Source: an uncultured Acetobacterium sp. (GTDB taxonomy: Bacteria; Bacillota; Clostridia; Eubacteriales; Eubacteriaceae). Taken from it: 64,000 bases of DNA. The notes beneath the pieces were generated by a model. It was not told where the DNA came from. It saw only the letters and a list, made by a program, of their open reading frames with translations, and ran no database searches. The stretch lies in contig NZ_OY760905.1 in assembly GCF_963664135.1 (NCBI RefSeq), positions 3,126,736 through 3,190,735 of the forward strand, read 5' to 3'. Positions within the stretch are counted from its first letter, which is position 1; every line of letters begins with the position of its first letter. Below, one piece after another: positions 25,684-36,232 of this stretch. The translations under genes were made by a program, and so were the position numbers.

Positions 25684-26940
25684 ATGGCAGGAATTAAAAT
25701 AATCAAGGAAAACGTCGATCGAAAAACCTTTGAGGCACTGGCAGAGATTTGTCCTTTTGATGCCTTCGCATATGAAAACGCAAGACTGGAAGTGACCGCC
25801 GCCTGTAAAATGTGCAAGATGTGTCTGAAAAATGGACCAGCTGGCGTGCTCGTTCTGGAAGAAGATGAGAAAGTCGCGATTGATAAAAGCTTATACAAAG
25901 GCATTGCCGTTTATGTCGATCACATCGAAGGCAAGATTCATCCAGTTACCCTGGAACTGATTGGCAAGGCCCGAGAACTGGCCGCTGTGATCGGTCATCC
26001 GGTTTACGCACTCTTTATGGGCACCAATATCACCGCCGAAGCCAGCGAACTGTTAAACTACGGCGTCGACAAGGTATTTGTTTACGATCAACCGGAACTC
26101 AAACATTTTGTCATTGAACCCTATGCCAATGTGTTGGAAGATTTCATTGAAAAAGTAAAACCGTCTTCGATTTTAGTCGGCGCCACCAATGTCGGTCGCT
26201 CGCTGGCACCGCGAGTGGCAGCCCGTTACCGCACCGGTCTCACCGCCGATTGTACGATTCTGGAAATGAAAGACAATACCGATCTGGTACAGATTCGTCC
26301 GGCTTTTGGCGGCAATATTATGGCTCAGATCGTCACCGAAAACACGCGGCCGCAGTTCTGTACCGTCCGCTATAAAGTATTCAACGCGCCAGAACTCGTT
26401 AAAGATCCTTGGGGTAGTGTTGAGATTATGGAAATCGCGAAAGACAAACTGGTTTCCGCCATTGAAGTGCTGGAAGTCATTAAAAAAGAAAAAGGTCTGG
26501 ATTTATCCGAAGCCGAAACCATTGTGGCGGTTGGCCGTGGCGTGAAATCCGAAAAAGACCTGGAAATGATTTATGAATTCGCTGAAAAAATCGGTGCCAC
26601 TGTGGCCTGTACCCGTCCCGGGATTGAAGCGGGCTGGTTTGATGCCCGACTGCAAATTGGCTTAAGTGGCCGAACCGTTAAACCGAAACTGATCATCGCC
26701 CTGGGTATTTCCGGTGCCGTTCAGTTTGCTGCCGGGATGCAGAATTCCGAATACATTATTGCCATCAACAATGATCCCAAGGCGCCCATTTTCAACGTCG
26801 CTCATTGCGGGATGGTCGGAGATTTATATGAAATATTACCGGAACTGCTGGCCATGATTGCCGAACCGGAAGTGCTGGCAACAACAGAAACAATTGAAAT
26901 GCCGCATGCAGCTGAAAAACCAGAAAGGATGGTTGTCTAA
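25684..26940 (+). CDS. lctC: Electron-transfer flavoprotein alpha subunit with N-terminal ferredoxin-like segment
   Basis: The 418-residue protein is longer than plain EtfA. An N-terminal extension (about 1-65) has CPFDAFAY and [10 protein letters not shown], a reduced ferredoxin-like cluster region as in bifurcating EtfA proteins. The EtfA core follows, ending in the FAD domain with [20 protein letters not shown] (about 330) and ISINNDP-like [12 protein letters not shown]. It forms the heterodimer with the adjacent beta subunit, 13 bases upstream. The cluster likely receives electrons from or for ferredoxin. Confidence 0.93.
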   Translation: MAGIKIIKENVDRKTFEALAEICPFDAFAYENARLEVTAACKMCKMCLKNGPAGVLVLEEDEKVAIDKSLYKGIAVYVDHIEGKIHPVTLELIGKARELAAVIGHPVYALFMGTNITAEASELLNYGVDKVFVYDQPELKHFVIEPYANVLEDFIEKVKPSSILVGATNVGRSLAPRVAARYRTGLTADCTILEMKDNTDLVQIRPAFGGNIMAQIVTENTRPQFCTVRYKVFNAPELVKDPWGSVEIMEIAKDKLVSAIEVLEVIKKEKGLDLSEAETIVAVGRGVKSEKDLEMIYEFAEKIGATVACTRPGIEAGWFDARLQIGLSGRTVKPKLIIALGISGAVQFAAGMQNSEYIIAINNDPKAPIFNVAHCGMVGDLYEILPELLAMIAEPEVLATTETIEMPHAAEKPERMVV

Positions 26941-26941
26941 G

Positions 26942-28342
26942 ATGAATTATAAAAAAGTGGAAGCAAATGATATTGCCTATTTAAAGAACCTGGTTCCAGC
27001 GGAACGGATCTTTGTGGGCAACGAAATCGGCGAAGATTTCAGCCATGACGAATTAGGCAGTATCCATTCTTATCCCGAGGTACTGATCAAGGTGACCACC
27101 ACCGAAGAAGTGTCTAAGATTATGAAATACTCCTATGATCACACTATCCCAGTTGTTGTTCGTGGTTCAGGAACCGGCCTGGTTGGTGCCTGTGTCCCCT
27201 TATTTGGCGGGATCATGTTAGAAACCACCCTGATGAACAATATTCTGGAACTGGATACCGAAAACCTGACCGTTACGGTTGAACCCGGTGTACTGCTGAT
27301 GGAACTGTCGAAATTCGTCGAAGAAAGCGATCTGTTCTATCCTCCTGATCCTGGTGAAAAATCGGCTACGATTGCCGGCAATATCAGCACCAACGCCGGG
27401 GGCATGCGAGCCGTGAAATACGGCGTCACCCGGGATTATGTCCGGGGTCTGACGGTCGTGTTATCCAATGGTGAAATCATTGAGCTGGGCGGAAAAATTG
27501 TTAAGAACAGCTCCGGTTACAGCCTTAAAGATCTGGTTATCGGCTCCGAGGGCACCCTCTGTGTGATTACCAAAGCGATCTTAAAGCTGTTGCCGCTACC
27601 GAAGATGACCTTAAGTCTGCTGATTCCCTTTGACAATATCAGTGATGCTGCTGGAATTGTCCCCAAAATCATCAAATCCAAGGCGATTCCGACAGCCATC
27701 GAATTTATGGAACGGCAAACGATCCTTTTTGCTGAAGATTTTCTAGGTAAAAAATTCCCGGATTCCAGCAGCAATGCCTATATTTTATTGACCTTTGACG
27801 GCAACTCCAAAGAACAGGTGGAAGCCGAATACGAAGTCGTCGCCAACCTCTGTCTGGCCGAAGGCGCCAAGGATGTCTACATCGTCGATACCGCTGAGCG
27901 AAAAGATTCGGTCTGGTCAGCCCGGGGTGCCTTCCTGGAAGCCATCAAAGCCTCGACCACCGAAATGGACGAATGTGATGTCGTCGTGCCGCGAAACCGG
28001 ATTGCTGAGTTTATCGAATTTACCCATGAGCTGGCCGCCGAAATGGATGTCCGGATCCCCAGCTTTGGTCATGCCGGCGATGGTAACCTCCATATTTACG
28101 TCTGTCGGGACAAGCTCGATCAGGCCGAATGGGAAGCCAAGCTGGAAGAAGCCATGGATCGGATGTATGCCAAGGCGCTGACCTTTAACGGGCTGGTTTC
28201 CGGCGAGCACGGCATCGGTTATGCCAAACGGAAATATCTGCTCAACGATTTTGGCACCGAGCATCTCGCCTTAATGGCGGGCATTAAACAAACCTTTGAT
28301 CCCAAGAATCTGCTGAATCCTAAAAAAGTCTGTCAGATGTAG
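26942..28342 (+). CDS. lctD: FAD-linked lactate dehydrogenase (bifurcating complex)
   Basis: The 467-residue flavoprotein of the GlcD/VAO type has the PCMH FAD-binding domain (about 40-220) with [15 protein letters not shown] and [18 protein letters not shown], and a C-terminal domain with [13 protein letters not shown] and [10 protein letters not shown] near the end. It oxidises lactate to pyruvate and passes electrons to the EtfAB pair encoded just before it. I start at the ATG one base after the lctC stop. An in-frame extension into lctC exists but lacks a ribosome site. Confidence 0.93.
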   Translation: MNYKKVEANDIAYLKNLVPAERIFVGNEIGEDFSHDELGSIHSYPEVLIKVTTTEEVSKIMKYSYDHTIPVVVRGSGTGLVGACVPLFGGIMLETTLMNNILELDTENLTVTVEPGVLLMELSKFVEESDLFYPPDPGEKSATIAGNISTNAGGMRAVKYGVTRDYVRGLTVVLSNGEIIELGGKIVKNSSGYSLKDLVIGSEGTLCVITKAILKLLPLPKMTLSLLIPFDNISDAAGIVPKIIKSKAIPTAIEFMERQTILFAEDFLGKKFPDSSSNAYILLTFDGNSKEQVEAEYEVVANLCLAEGAKDVYIVDTAERKDSVWSARGAFLEAIKASTTEMDECDVVVPRNRIAEFIEFTHELAAEMDVRIPSFGHAGDGNLHIYVCRDKLDQAEWEAKLEEAMDRMYAKALTFNGLVSGEHGIGYAKRKYLLNDFGTEHLALMAGIKQTFDPKNLLNPKKVCQM

Positions 28343-28350
28343 GGGGGAAT

Positions 28351-29892
28351 ATGGATAACTTGTTACTCTTTTTTATCGCCCTGATCCCGGTTTTGTGGCT
28401 GATTGTCTCCCTGGGGGTCTTAAAGATCCCCGGCTACAAAGCCTGTCCGATCGCCCTGGCGATCACGATTCTATTAAGTATCCTGGTCTGGAAAATGCCA
28501 GTGATCGACAGTCTCACCGCCGCGCTCGAGGGCGGCGCGATGGCGATCTGGCCAATTATGCTGGTCATTGTGGCGGCGGTGTTTACCTATAATCTGGCTA
28601 CCTTTACCGGTGGTATGGAAGTCATCAAGAAAATGATGACCAGCATCTCCACCGATCAACGGATTCTGGTGCTGATCCTGGCCTGGGGTTTTGGCGGCTT
28701 TTTAGAAGCCATTGCCGGTTTTGGAACCGCGGTGGCGATTCCTGCCAGCATTCTGGCCGCGCTGGGGTTTAACCCGGTGTTTGCCGCTATTATCTGTTTA
28801 ATTGCCAATACCACACCCACCGCTTTTGGCGCGATTGGTTTGCCGGTCAGTACCCTGGCCTCGGTTACCAATCTAAATGTAAACGATTTATCATTTACAG
28901 TCGCCTTGCAACTCTTTATCATGATTATTGTCGTGCCGTTCATTTTGGTGATGCTGACTGGCAAGGGCTTTAAAAGTCTCAAAGGCGTCGTGATTATTAC
29001 TCTGATGGCTGGTCTATCCTTTGCATTGCCGCAGATTTTTGTGGCCAAATATCTGGGTGCCGAACTGCCAGCGATTGTCGGATCGGTGGTTTGTATGGCA
29101 GTCGTGATCGGCATGGCCAAGATCTTTTATAAGGATACTGCCGCCAAGAATGCTGAAAAAATCCCCTTCAAAACTGCCATTATGGCCTGGCTGCCGTTTA
29201 TTCTGGTGTTTGTGATCATTATCCTCTGTTCGTCATTGTTCCCGATGATTAATGGGGCGTTGAAACAGGTAAGTACCACGATTCAGATTTACACCGGGCC
29301 CCACGGGAAACCGATGACCTTCTTATGGCTGGCCACTCCGGGAACGCTGATTATCATTGCCACCTATTTGGCGGGATTGATTCAAGGCGTTAAATTTGGT
29401 CAGATTTCCAAAGTACTGGGAAACACCATGAAACAAATGAGCAAGTCAGCGATCACGATTGTCGCCATTGTCGCCCTGGCCAAGGTCATGGGTTACAGCG
29501 GGATGATTGGTGTCATTGCCACGATTCTAGTGCTGATTACCGGCGATTTTTATCCGCTGATTGCCCCGCTGATTGGTGCCCTGGGAACCTTTGTTACCGG
29601 CAGTGATACCTCCGCCAACGTACTGTTCGGTGGACTACAGGTTGAAGCCGCCAACGCGATTGGCATGAGCCCGTATTGGCTAGCCGCCGCTAACACCGCT
29701 GGCGCCACTGCTGGTAAGATGATTTCGCCCCAAAGTATCGCCGTCGCTACTGCGGCTACCGGTATTATTGGCAGTGAGGGTAAGATCTTACAGGCCACTT
29801 TGAAGGTCTGTGCCATCTATGTTATCGTCATTGGGCTGGTGGTATATTTTGGAGCCCCGCTCTTTGAAGGTCTGCTAAGTACCTTTGGATAA
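28351..29892 (+). CDS. lctE: L-lactate permease
   Basis: The 513-residue LldP-family transporter has about 12 to 14 hydrophobic segments and the family blocks FGGFLEAIAGFGTAVAIPAS (about 112), IANTTPTAFGAIGLPV and FVTGSDTSANVLFGGLQ, and the late AAANTAGATAGKMISPQSIA. It brings lactate in by proton symport across the cytoplasmic membrane. It follows lctD by eight bases with AGGGGG as ribosome site, confirming operon membership. Confidence 0.94.
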   Translation: MDNLLLFFIALIPVLWLIVSLGVLKIPGYKACPIALAITILLSILVWKMPVIDSLTAALEGGAMAIWPIMLVIVAAVFTYNLATFTGGMEVIKKMMTSISTDQRILVLILAWGFGGFLEAIAGFGTAVAIPASILAALGFNPVFAAIICLIANTTPTAFGAIGLPVSTLASVTNLNVNDLSFTVALQLFIMIIVVPFILVMLTGKGFKSLKGVVIITLMAGLSFALPQIFVAKYLGAELPAIVGSVVCMAVVIGMAKIFYKDTAAKNAEKIPFKTAIMAWLPFILVFVIIILCSSLFPMINGALKQVSTTIQIYTGPHGKPMTFLWLATPGTLIIIATYLAGLIQGVKFGQISKVLGNTMKQMSKSAITIVAIVALAKVMGYSGMIGVIATILVLITGDFYPLIAPLIGALGTFVTGSDTSANVLFGGLQVEAANAIGMSPYWLAAANTAGATAGKMISPQSIAVATAATGIIGSEGKILQATLKVCAIYVIVIGLVVYFGAPLFEGLLSTFG

Positions 29893-30005
29893 ACCGCATG
29901 TCAAATAACGGATTGTAATTAATGCATTGAAACTAACGCATTGTATTTTACGCATTGTATATAAATAAAAGAAAATTGAATAAGAGTAACCATCCAAAAA
30001 AGTTA

Positions 30006-30040
30006 AGACATTAGCGGAATGCAGAATTTCGCTAATGTCT
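30006..30040 (+). terminator. Hairpin between lctE and the racemase gene
   Basis: AGACATTAGCG pairs perfectly with CGCTAATGTCT (11 bp) around a 13-base loop. Only TT follows, so it may attenuate transcription or mark RNA processing rather than end transcription. Confidence 0.5.
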
Positions 30041-30066
30041 TTCGTCTAATCAGAAAGGAAAAAAAT

Positions 30067-31337
30067 ATGCAAATCAATTTACCCTATGGAAAAGAAAAAC
30101 AAGTTCTTAATGTCGATGAAGCCAATCTCAACAGTCTGCTCGTGTCACAGATCGAAGACTATCATCCCGGCAAATCCCAAACCGAGCTGGTCAGTGCAGC
30201 GATCGAGAATCCTTTTGCTTCAGAAAAACTATGTCAGTTAGCGATTGGCAAGAAAAAGATTGTCATCATCGCCAGTGACCATACCCGGCCAGTGCCGAGT
30301 AAAATTATTATGCCGCTGATGCTAAAAGAAATCCGCAAGGGCAATCCCGATGCAGAGATCACCATTTTGATTGCCACCGGGTTTCATCGCCTGACCACCC
30401 GGGAGGAACTGGTGGGGAAATTTGGCGAAACTATCGTCGATACCGAAAAGATTGTCGTCCATGATTCCGGCGATGACAACAGCCTGGTTAAAATCGGCAC
30501 CCTGCCCTCTGGCGGCGAGCTGATCATCAACCGGTTGGCGGCCGAAGCCGATCTGCTGGTTTCCGAAGGCTTTATTGAACCCCATTTCTTTGCCGGTTTT
30601 TCCGGCGGCCGCAAAAGTGTGTTGCCGGGCATTGCCAGTCGGGTCAGTGTCCTGGCCAATCATTGCGGCGAATTCATTAACCACCCCAACGCCCGCACCG
30701 GCGTGATTGAGGGAAACCCACTCCATATTGATATGCTCTATGCGGCCAGAACTGCCAAACTGGCCTTTGTGGTCAATGTGGTCATCAATTCGGAAAAAGA
30801 AGTCATCCATGCGGTGGCCGGGGATTGTGATGCCGCCCATATTAACGGCCGGGAGTTTCTGGAAAAACTCTGCAAGGTTCAGGCCACTCCCAGCGATATC
30901 GTCGTCACCACCAATGGCGGTTACCCCCTGGATCAGAACATTTATCAGGCCGTTAAAGGAATGACCGCCGCCGAAGCCGCCGTCAAGCAAGACGGGGTGA
31001 TCATCATGCTGGCCAAGTCCAACGATGGCCACGGCGGCGCGGCCTTTTTCAATACCTTCTGGGATGAAAAAAATCTGGAAAAGATGTTGGCCGGTTTTGT
31101 CAATACCCCCGCGACGAAACCATCCCCGATCAGTGGGAAGCCCAAATTCTGGCGCGGATCTTATTAAAGGCCAAGGTGATTTATATCTCGGCCGCCCCGG
31201 ATGAAATGATTAAGGAGTTTCAGATGACCCCGGCGAAGGATGTGCAGGAAGCATTGGCATTGGCAAGAAAGTATCTAAATAATGAGCAGGCTACCGTTAC
31301 GGTTATCCCGGATGGGGTGGCGGTGATTGTGGAATAA
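30067..31337 (+). pseudogene. lctF: Nickel-dependent lactate racemase LarA, frameshifted near the 3' end
   Basis: The frame reads as LarA: SDHTRPVPSK, ATGFHRLTTREEL and EPHFFAGFSGGRKSVLPG carry the conserved His, Lys and Arg residues that hold the nickel-pincer cofactor. The open frame stops at 31167 after about 366 residues. Re-reading one frame over from the C-run at 31106-31110 restores the expected tail (NTPRDETIPDQWEAQ onward) to a TAA at 31335-31337. One missing C explains this. It may be a sequencing error, since C-runs are error-prone, or a true recent mutation. LarB, LarC and LarE, needed for the cofactor, are not here. Start chosen after AAAGGAAA. Confidence 0.85.
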
Positions 31338-31344
31338 AGAGAAT

Positions 31345-31377
31345 AAAAAAAGATGACACTTAGGTGTCATCTTTTTT
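31345..31377. terminator. Terminator of the lactate operon
   Basis: AGATGACAC pairs with GTGTCATCT around a four-base loop, between an A-run and a T-run; it lies eight bases after the restored larA stop. Confidence 0.88.
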
Positions 31378-31437
31378 GTGGTTTGGTGGTAACTATCGGT
31401 TGACGAAAGCTTCCAAGTTTGCTAAGTCGCCAAGGTA

Positions 31438-31869
31438 TTATAAATCGCCTTGATAAGAATCGACAGGTCCATCTAAAAGCAAAAATGATTTTAAATGAAT
31501 ACCAAAGATAACGCAGTCGGGATTGTTGAGAATGTCGTTTAGTTCTGGATGAGCTAGGGCTAAATGCGTCTGGATCATTTGGGTTTCAGAATCTGCCAAG
31601 GGTTGGAAAAGTCCTTCAAAAGTAATAGAGACAATATTTCCCGCGGTGTTGGTGCCGCGGTTCTGGCGGGTATCAACCAAAACACTGACCCGGGGATTAA
31701 CCAGAAGATTTTTGTATTTCCGGGATTCCAACGTGGATACTATGTAAAGAACGTTGAGATCATCCATCATGATATAGGTCATCAACGAGCAATGGGGATT
31801 TCCGTTTGATTCGGTACATAAAACACCGAGGGTGTTTTCGCGAAGAATTGTTGCAACTTTAGCTAACAT
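31438..31869 (-). CDS. Pyridoxamine 5'-phosphate oxidase-like flavin protein
   Basis: The 143-residue split-barrel protein starts MLAKVATILRENTLGVLCTE and has the family strands NPHCSLMTYIMMDDLNVLYI and RKYKNLLVNPRVSVLVDTR. Such short proteins bind FMN or a related cofactor and are mostly uncharacterised; a true PNPOx role is unlikely from the length. The chosen ATG follows AAAGGTG at good spacing, five codons inside the longest frame. The upstream region to 32300 contains no gene I can support. Confidence 0.75.
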   Translation of the reverse strand: MLAKVATILRENTLGVLCTESNGNPHCSLMTYIMMDDLNVLYIVSTLESRKYKNLLVNPRVSVLVDTRQNRGTNTAGNIVSITFEGLFQPLADSETQMIQTHLALAHPELNDILNNPDCVIFGIHLKSFLLLDGPVDSYQGDL

Positions 31870-32304
31870 TTTATCACCTTTCATCAGGCCAAAGGAAGTG
31901 GATCGGGAACCCGACCTCTTGACCGGTTAAATAAATTTGGGTTGATTTGATTGAAAATGTCCGGGGTGCCAACTTTATTTTTTCATTATATCAGATATTG
32001 AGGGTGTTTTTCTGTCAACTTCTGTTATTAATAAGCTCAAATGGTGGTATTTTAATAAAAAGTAATTTTGCAAATATTTTGTCACCTAAAAGCTCTGGCT
32101 GATCGGGATAAAGATTGCTAGACTTTTGTTTTTTGTCTACTAAATGCAATAAAATTTTATTCTTTGACATTTGATAAATAAAGTGAATATAAGTAAGCAG
32201 CGTGGCGAATAACTGTTATTTCTTCTAGCCATTTAAGCGGCTGAGGCGTATAATTAAAAGATAATGTTAAAACCCAAAATGATCAGTTCGTTTAAAACTT
32301 TCCG

Positions 32305-32640
32305 GGTAACATCAGTTTTGAAGAAACCCTCTGGAAATCAACCGATAAAATATGCGGCAGCACGGTCGACAGCGAATACAAACACGTGATGATGGACAAT
32401 CGTTATGCCTGGCCGGAAATCGACAAACGGCAGCTGGGTGAATTGATTGATTTGATCTCCATCATCAAACTCTATGATATCGGCGAAAAAGATCTGCTGG
32501 GCCAGGTTTATAAATATTTTCTCGGCCAGTTTGCCAGCGAAGAAGGCAAGGATAGCGACGAATTCCCCCCAGCGTCGCAAAAACCTGGTTGAGATGATCG
32601 AACCTTACCAGGGCCGGGTATACGAAATAATTATGCAGAG
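32305..32640 (+). pseudogene. Decayed remnant of type I restriction-modification methylase HsdM
   Basis: In one frame from 32305 the translation gives GNISFEETLWKSTDK, VDSEYKHVM, then AWPEIDKRQLGELIDLIS and DLLGQVYKYFLGQFASEEGK, all recognisable HsdM N-terminal blocks in the right order. The stretch between EYKHV and the PEID block, over 100 residues in normal HsdM, is deleted. After 32565 small deletions shift the frame; LVEMIEPYQGRVYE can still be read in another frame and then everything is lost, including the SAM and NPPF motifs. No hsdS or hsdR survives. The rest of 31885-32805 shows nothing else identifiable. Confidence 0.8.
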
Positions 32641-32805
32641 ATTGTTACAATAAAATTGTCGCCCAAAGTTGCTGTATATAAGGGTATGCAACCTTGATTT
32701 GAGGCATGCAGAAGTGGAAGCCAGGATTGCTCGGTTATTTATATATATACAAGACATTATTACCAATAAAATGACTTTTATTAGTGTGAAACTGGAGGTT
32801 GATTA

Positions 32806-33654
32806 ATGTTCATAAACACGCATTCTCGCGAAGCAATGGTGCAGGGAATCTGCAATTATTTTAAAATTAATTCAAGTGAGCTTGCTGTTGTTTTTGAAGA
32901 AGCAGAGAAAAAGTCATTGAAAGAACATTATTTAGATGGTGAAATATTCAACAATATCATTAACAATTTTGTGGATAAAAAAATGCCTAATATTTGTGTA
33001 GATCAAGTTTTATTTTTCCATTTAAGTCGTAGGTTGAATTCCACAAAGGACAATCATAACGGAAAAAATCTCTATGACTTATTATCAACAGAAAATGAAA
33101 TAACTGAATTTTTGAAAAACCATGATGTTGAGTTTGTAACTGTAGATAGACATTTTGAACTGATTTATAAGGGAAGAGAAGTACCCTTAACTGATTCAAA
33201 CAAAGTTCACGTACCATATTTAAGAAGAAGGTTAGGTTATAATGTTAACTGCATTGACTATTGTTTTAATGGCTTTTTATTGAAAGACATATTGCATAAA
33301 AATGCTTATGCAAAGCAGCTGTTTAGGGGACCAGAATTTATGAGTGTGCTAGCATCGTTTCTAAAAAGAGAGGATATATTAACTGACTATTTTGAAAATA
33401 GCAAGTACTATTGTTTTGAATATTGTATACCACTGGAAACAGTTCGTTTTGATAGTGATGAGAATTTAACGGACAAAGAGAAGCCGAGATATTTACTAAA
33501 TCAAATATTATATAGGTTATACGACTACTCTGCGTCAGAAGGTCGAAAAATATTTGATTATAATAATCCAATAATGAGATTAAAAGAAAATGATACTATG
33601 GACGAACAAAGTTTTATATCAATCGAAGAAATCACTGAAGATAAGTTTAGATAA
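32806..33654 (+). CDS. Hypothetical protein, AT-rich
   Basis: The 282-residue protein shows no signal peptide or membrane segment and I do not recognise a family. It is rich in Lys, Asn, Tyr and Phe with an acidic C-terminus. Base composition is clearly more AT-rich than the flanking housekeeping genes, and it sits right after an hsdM remnant in an accessory stretch, so it was probably acquired. The ATG follows GGAGG with seven-base spacing, so it is likely expressed. A defence-related role is only a guess from the neighbourhood. Confidence 0.65.
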   Translation: MFINTHSREAMVQGICNYFKINSSELAVVFEEAEKKSLKEHYLDGEIFNNIINNFVDKKMPNICVDQVLFFHLSRRLNSTKDNHNGKNLYDLLSTENEITEFLKNHDVEFVTVDRHFELIYKGREVPLTDSNKVHVPYLRRRLGYNVNCIDYCFNGFLLKDILHKNAYAKQLFRGPEFMSVLASFLKREDILTDYFENSKYYCFEYCIPLETVRFDSDENLTDKEKPRYLLNQILYRLYDYSASEGRKIFDYNNPIMRLKENDTMDEQSFISIEEITEDKFR

Positions 33655-33811
33655 TGATTTCGAAAAGCCCCTCATTGTTGATTACAAAGCCAGCGATGAG
33701 AGTCTTACTTTGTAGTTGTCCTCAGGCATGAATTTCCATTCCGAGCTTTACTGAATTAGGTTCAGTAAAGGTTGGGGTTTTATCTAACTTAGTAAAAAGA
33801 GGAGTATAAAA

Positions 33812-34741
33812 GTGTGGAAGAATGAGTATATGAAGCTTTGTTTTGAAAGCATAACTCTTGACGACATTTCAGCTGGAATGGAATTAAAGTTTAAACATAT
33901 TCCTTCTAAGCTTTATAGGTATAGGCCATTCAATGAGTTTTCCCTTGATGAAATCAGTAAAAATTATGTTAGATTAGTTTCTGCTAAGAAGTTTAATGAT
34001 TTATTGGATACACGTGGAACAATTGATATATATAATCAATTCTTGAAGAAAAATTTAGGAATGAAAACGAATTTTGAAAATCATTTAAAAAAACACTTTG
34101 ACTTTAAAGAAGTTCAAGCTATGCTTGGCGCTGATGATTGGTTCGAAGAAATACTAAAAGGTGTTAGTAAAAAAGTAGCAAAAGAGAGTAATCTAAGTGA
34201 AATGGAGTGCAAAGCGAACATAAGTCACATAATAAAGCAAGAGACTAATAAATTAAACGATGCTTTTGGTGGTTTAGGACACTATACTACGCGCTGCAGC
34301 TGTTTTTCTGAACGTAACGATAATTTAGCAATGTGGTATCATTACGCTAATCAATATTCAGGTATTTGTATTGAATATGATATGTCCCAATTTGATATCT
34401 TAAACATTCGAAGTAGATTTATGTATCCAGTAATTTATTCAGAAATATTGCCGGATATCAATGAACAAATAAAAAATTTTAAACTACAAAATGCAAATCT
34501 ATATACTTGGGTAGCTTTACACAAAAAGATGGAATGGAACTATGAAAACGAGTGGCGATTAGTGTTTAATGGTATTTATAAAGAAGATACAAATCTTTAT
34601 TTTCCAGCAATTTCGGCAATTTACTTAGGCAATAAGATTGAAAACGAAAACAAAAAACGAATTATAAATCTTGTGAGAAATGAAAATATTAATATTTACA
34701 ATATGATACTAGAGAACAATTCTATTTTATTTACAAAATAG
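33812..34741 (+). CDS. DUF2971 domain protein
   Basis: The 309-residue protein carries the DUF2971 pattern: KLYRYRPFNEFSLDEI near the start, VRLVSAKKFNDLLD, then CSCFSERNDNLAMWYHYAN and GICIEYDMSQ in the middle, and KKMEWNYENEWRLVF near the C-terminus. The function of this widespread family is not established; it is often found in accessory and defence-type islands. The start is GTG after AGAGGAG; an ATG five codons later is the alternative. Codon use is AT-rich like its upstream neighbour. Confidence 0.8.
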   Translation: MWKNEYMKLCFESITLDDISAGMELKFKHIPSKLYRYRPFNEFSLDEISKNYVRLVSAKKFNDLLDTRGTIDIYNQFLKKNLGMKTNFENHLKKHFDFKEVQAMLGADDWFEEILKGVSKKVAKESNLSEMECKANISHIIKQETNKLNDAFGGLGHYTTRCSCFSERNDNLAMWYHYANQYSGICIEYDMSQFDILNIRSRFMYPVIYSEILPDINEQIKNFKLQNANLYTWVALHKKMEWNYENEWRLVFNGIYKEDTNLYFPAISAIYLGNKIENENKKRIINLVRNENINIYNMILENNSILFTK

Positions 34742-35149
34742 AAACTTTATAAATTTGAACAGACAGATTCGTTTATTGCCATCAAAAAAGCGCGGTTTTG
34801 ATGTGCCCTAGTAGCCAGGTAACACTTAACTTATAACGCTCAGAGTTGCGGCATCATCGTGCGTGATCCGGTTATTTCGAGCAACTGTTATAGGGAACAC
34901 ATTGGGACGGAGGTTTTGTGCAACCCTGACAAGAGCTGCTAGTTCGGCATTTTTGACATAAAGTTGCATATAATTAGCGTTGGTGGTACCTGTCACTTAA
35001 CATATTCAACTTAACTTATTGGTCTGGGGTTTGAATATGGAATCAGTCATAGGGTCGCTGTTATTGTCTGCAAAAGTTATCACAGCGTCCGACGCCAAGC
35101 GATTGATGAATTGATCAATGAATTGACAGAGAATTAGAAAGGAGCAAAA
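34742..35149. other. Gene-free interval before the RhuM gene
   Basis: Nothing convincing is encoded in these 408 bases. The last 40 bases before the RhuM ribosome site can be read as AIDELINELTEN then stop, which resembles the tail of a lost upstream gene, but this is too short to assign. No terminator or repeat is evident. Confidence 0.4.
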
Positions 35150-36166
35150 ATGGACAAAACGAATAACATCATCCGCAGTTCTGCAGCTGAATATCTGACC
35201 TTTATTACCGCCACTGGCGAAAGTGACGTTAATGCGATCTATGCCGACGAAGATGTTTGGTTATCGCAAAAAATGATGAGTGTGCTGTATGATGTCAATG
35301 TACGTACCGTAAATGATCATTTAAAGAAAATATTTATGGAGAATGAGTTAGAGGAAACCTCAGTTATCCGGAATTTTCGGATAACTGCATCAGACGGCAA
35401 AAACTACAATACCAAGCATTATAACTTATCGGCGATTATTGCGGTTGGTTATAAAGTGAATTCAGAGAAGGCCGTTCAATTTAGGAAATGGGCAACTGAA
35501 ATCGTCAAGGAATTTACAATCAAAGCTTATGTTATGGACGATGAACGGTTGAAAAATAATGGTACGATTCTAACGAAGGATTACTTCGAAGAACAATTAG
35601 AGCGGATTCGTGAAATTCGTTTGAGTGAAAGACGTTTCTATCAAAAAATTACCGATATTTATGCGACCAGCCTTGATTATGACAGAAGTGCTGCCACGAC
35701 TAAACGTTTTTTCGCCTCCGTTCAAAATAAACTTCATTGGGCGATTCATCAGGAAACGGCGGCTGAGATAATTTATAACCGGGCGGACAGCGAAAAAGAA
35801 AATATGGGCTTGATGTCCTGGAAAGATGCGCCTGCTGGTAAGATTCAGAAATTTGATGTGGTGGTGGCTAAGAATTATCTGACCGAAAAAGAAATGACGC
35901 AGCTGGCCCGTTTGGTTAATAGTTATTTGGATCTGGCAGAAGATTTTGCCCTCCGCGAAATTCCGATGACAATGAGTGACTGGGAAGAGCGGCTGAATGC
36001 ATTTTTAAAACTTACCGATCGTGACGTGCTTAATGATGCTGGAAAAATCTCGGCTGCTATCGCTAAAAATAAAGCACTAGCAGAATTTGAAAAATATCGG
36101 GTAAAACAGGACTTAACTTACCAGTCAGATTTTGATCGCTTGATTGAAGGTGCCGAAAACGACTAA
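35150..36166 (+). CDS. RhuM-family protein
   Basis: The 338-residue protein matches the virulence RhuM family (COG3943 type): an N-terminal DNA-binding-like region with DEDVWLSQKMMSVLYDVNVR and TVNDHLKKIF, then YNTKHYNLSAIIAVGYKVNS and FRKWATEIVKEF, and a long helical C-terminal part with QNKLHWAIHQETAAEIIYNR. The name comes from a Salmonella island gene; the molecular function is unknown. Such genes are frequently embedded in type I restriction loci, in line with the hsdM remnant 2.5 kb upstream. The start follows GAAAGGAG. Confidence 0.88.
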   Translation: MDKTNNIIRSSAAEYLTFITATGESDVNAIYADEDVWLSQKMMSVLYDVNVRTVNDHLKKIFMENELEETSVIRNFRITASDGKNYNTKHYNLSAIIAVGYKVNSEKAVQFRKWATEIVKEFTIKAYVMDDERLKNNGTILTKDYFEEQLERIREIRLSERRFYQKITDIYATSLDYDRSAATTKRFFASVQNKLHWAIHQETAAEIIYNRADSEKENMGLMSWKDAPAGKIQKFDVVVAKNYLTEKEMTQLARLVNSYLDLAEDFALREIPMTMSDWEERLNAFLKLTDRDVLNDAGKISAAIAKNKALAEFEKYRVKQDLTYQSDFDRLIEGAEND

Positions 36167-36232
36167 TCGAACGAACCATACGATCAGCCTATAGCCTATA
36201 TAATAGGTGCGTAGTTTAACAGAAAGGAGAGC

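Noticed and set aside
30322..31032. 236-codon minus-strand frame inside the racemase gene
   Set aside because: The sense strand carries conserved LarA motifs across the same bases; the antisense frame is a by-product of GC-rich codon third positions.
31081..31170. Programmed frameshift in the racemase gene
   Set aside because: The C-run is not a standard slippery heptamer and no strong downstream stem at the right distance was found; a sequencing error or mutation is simpler.
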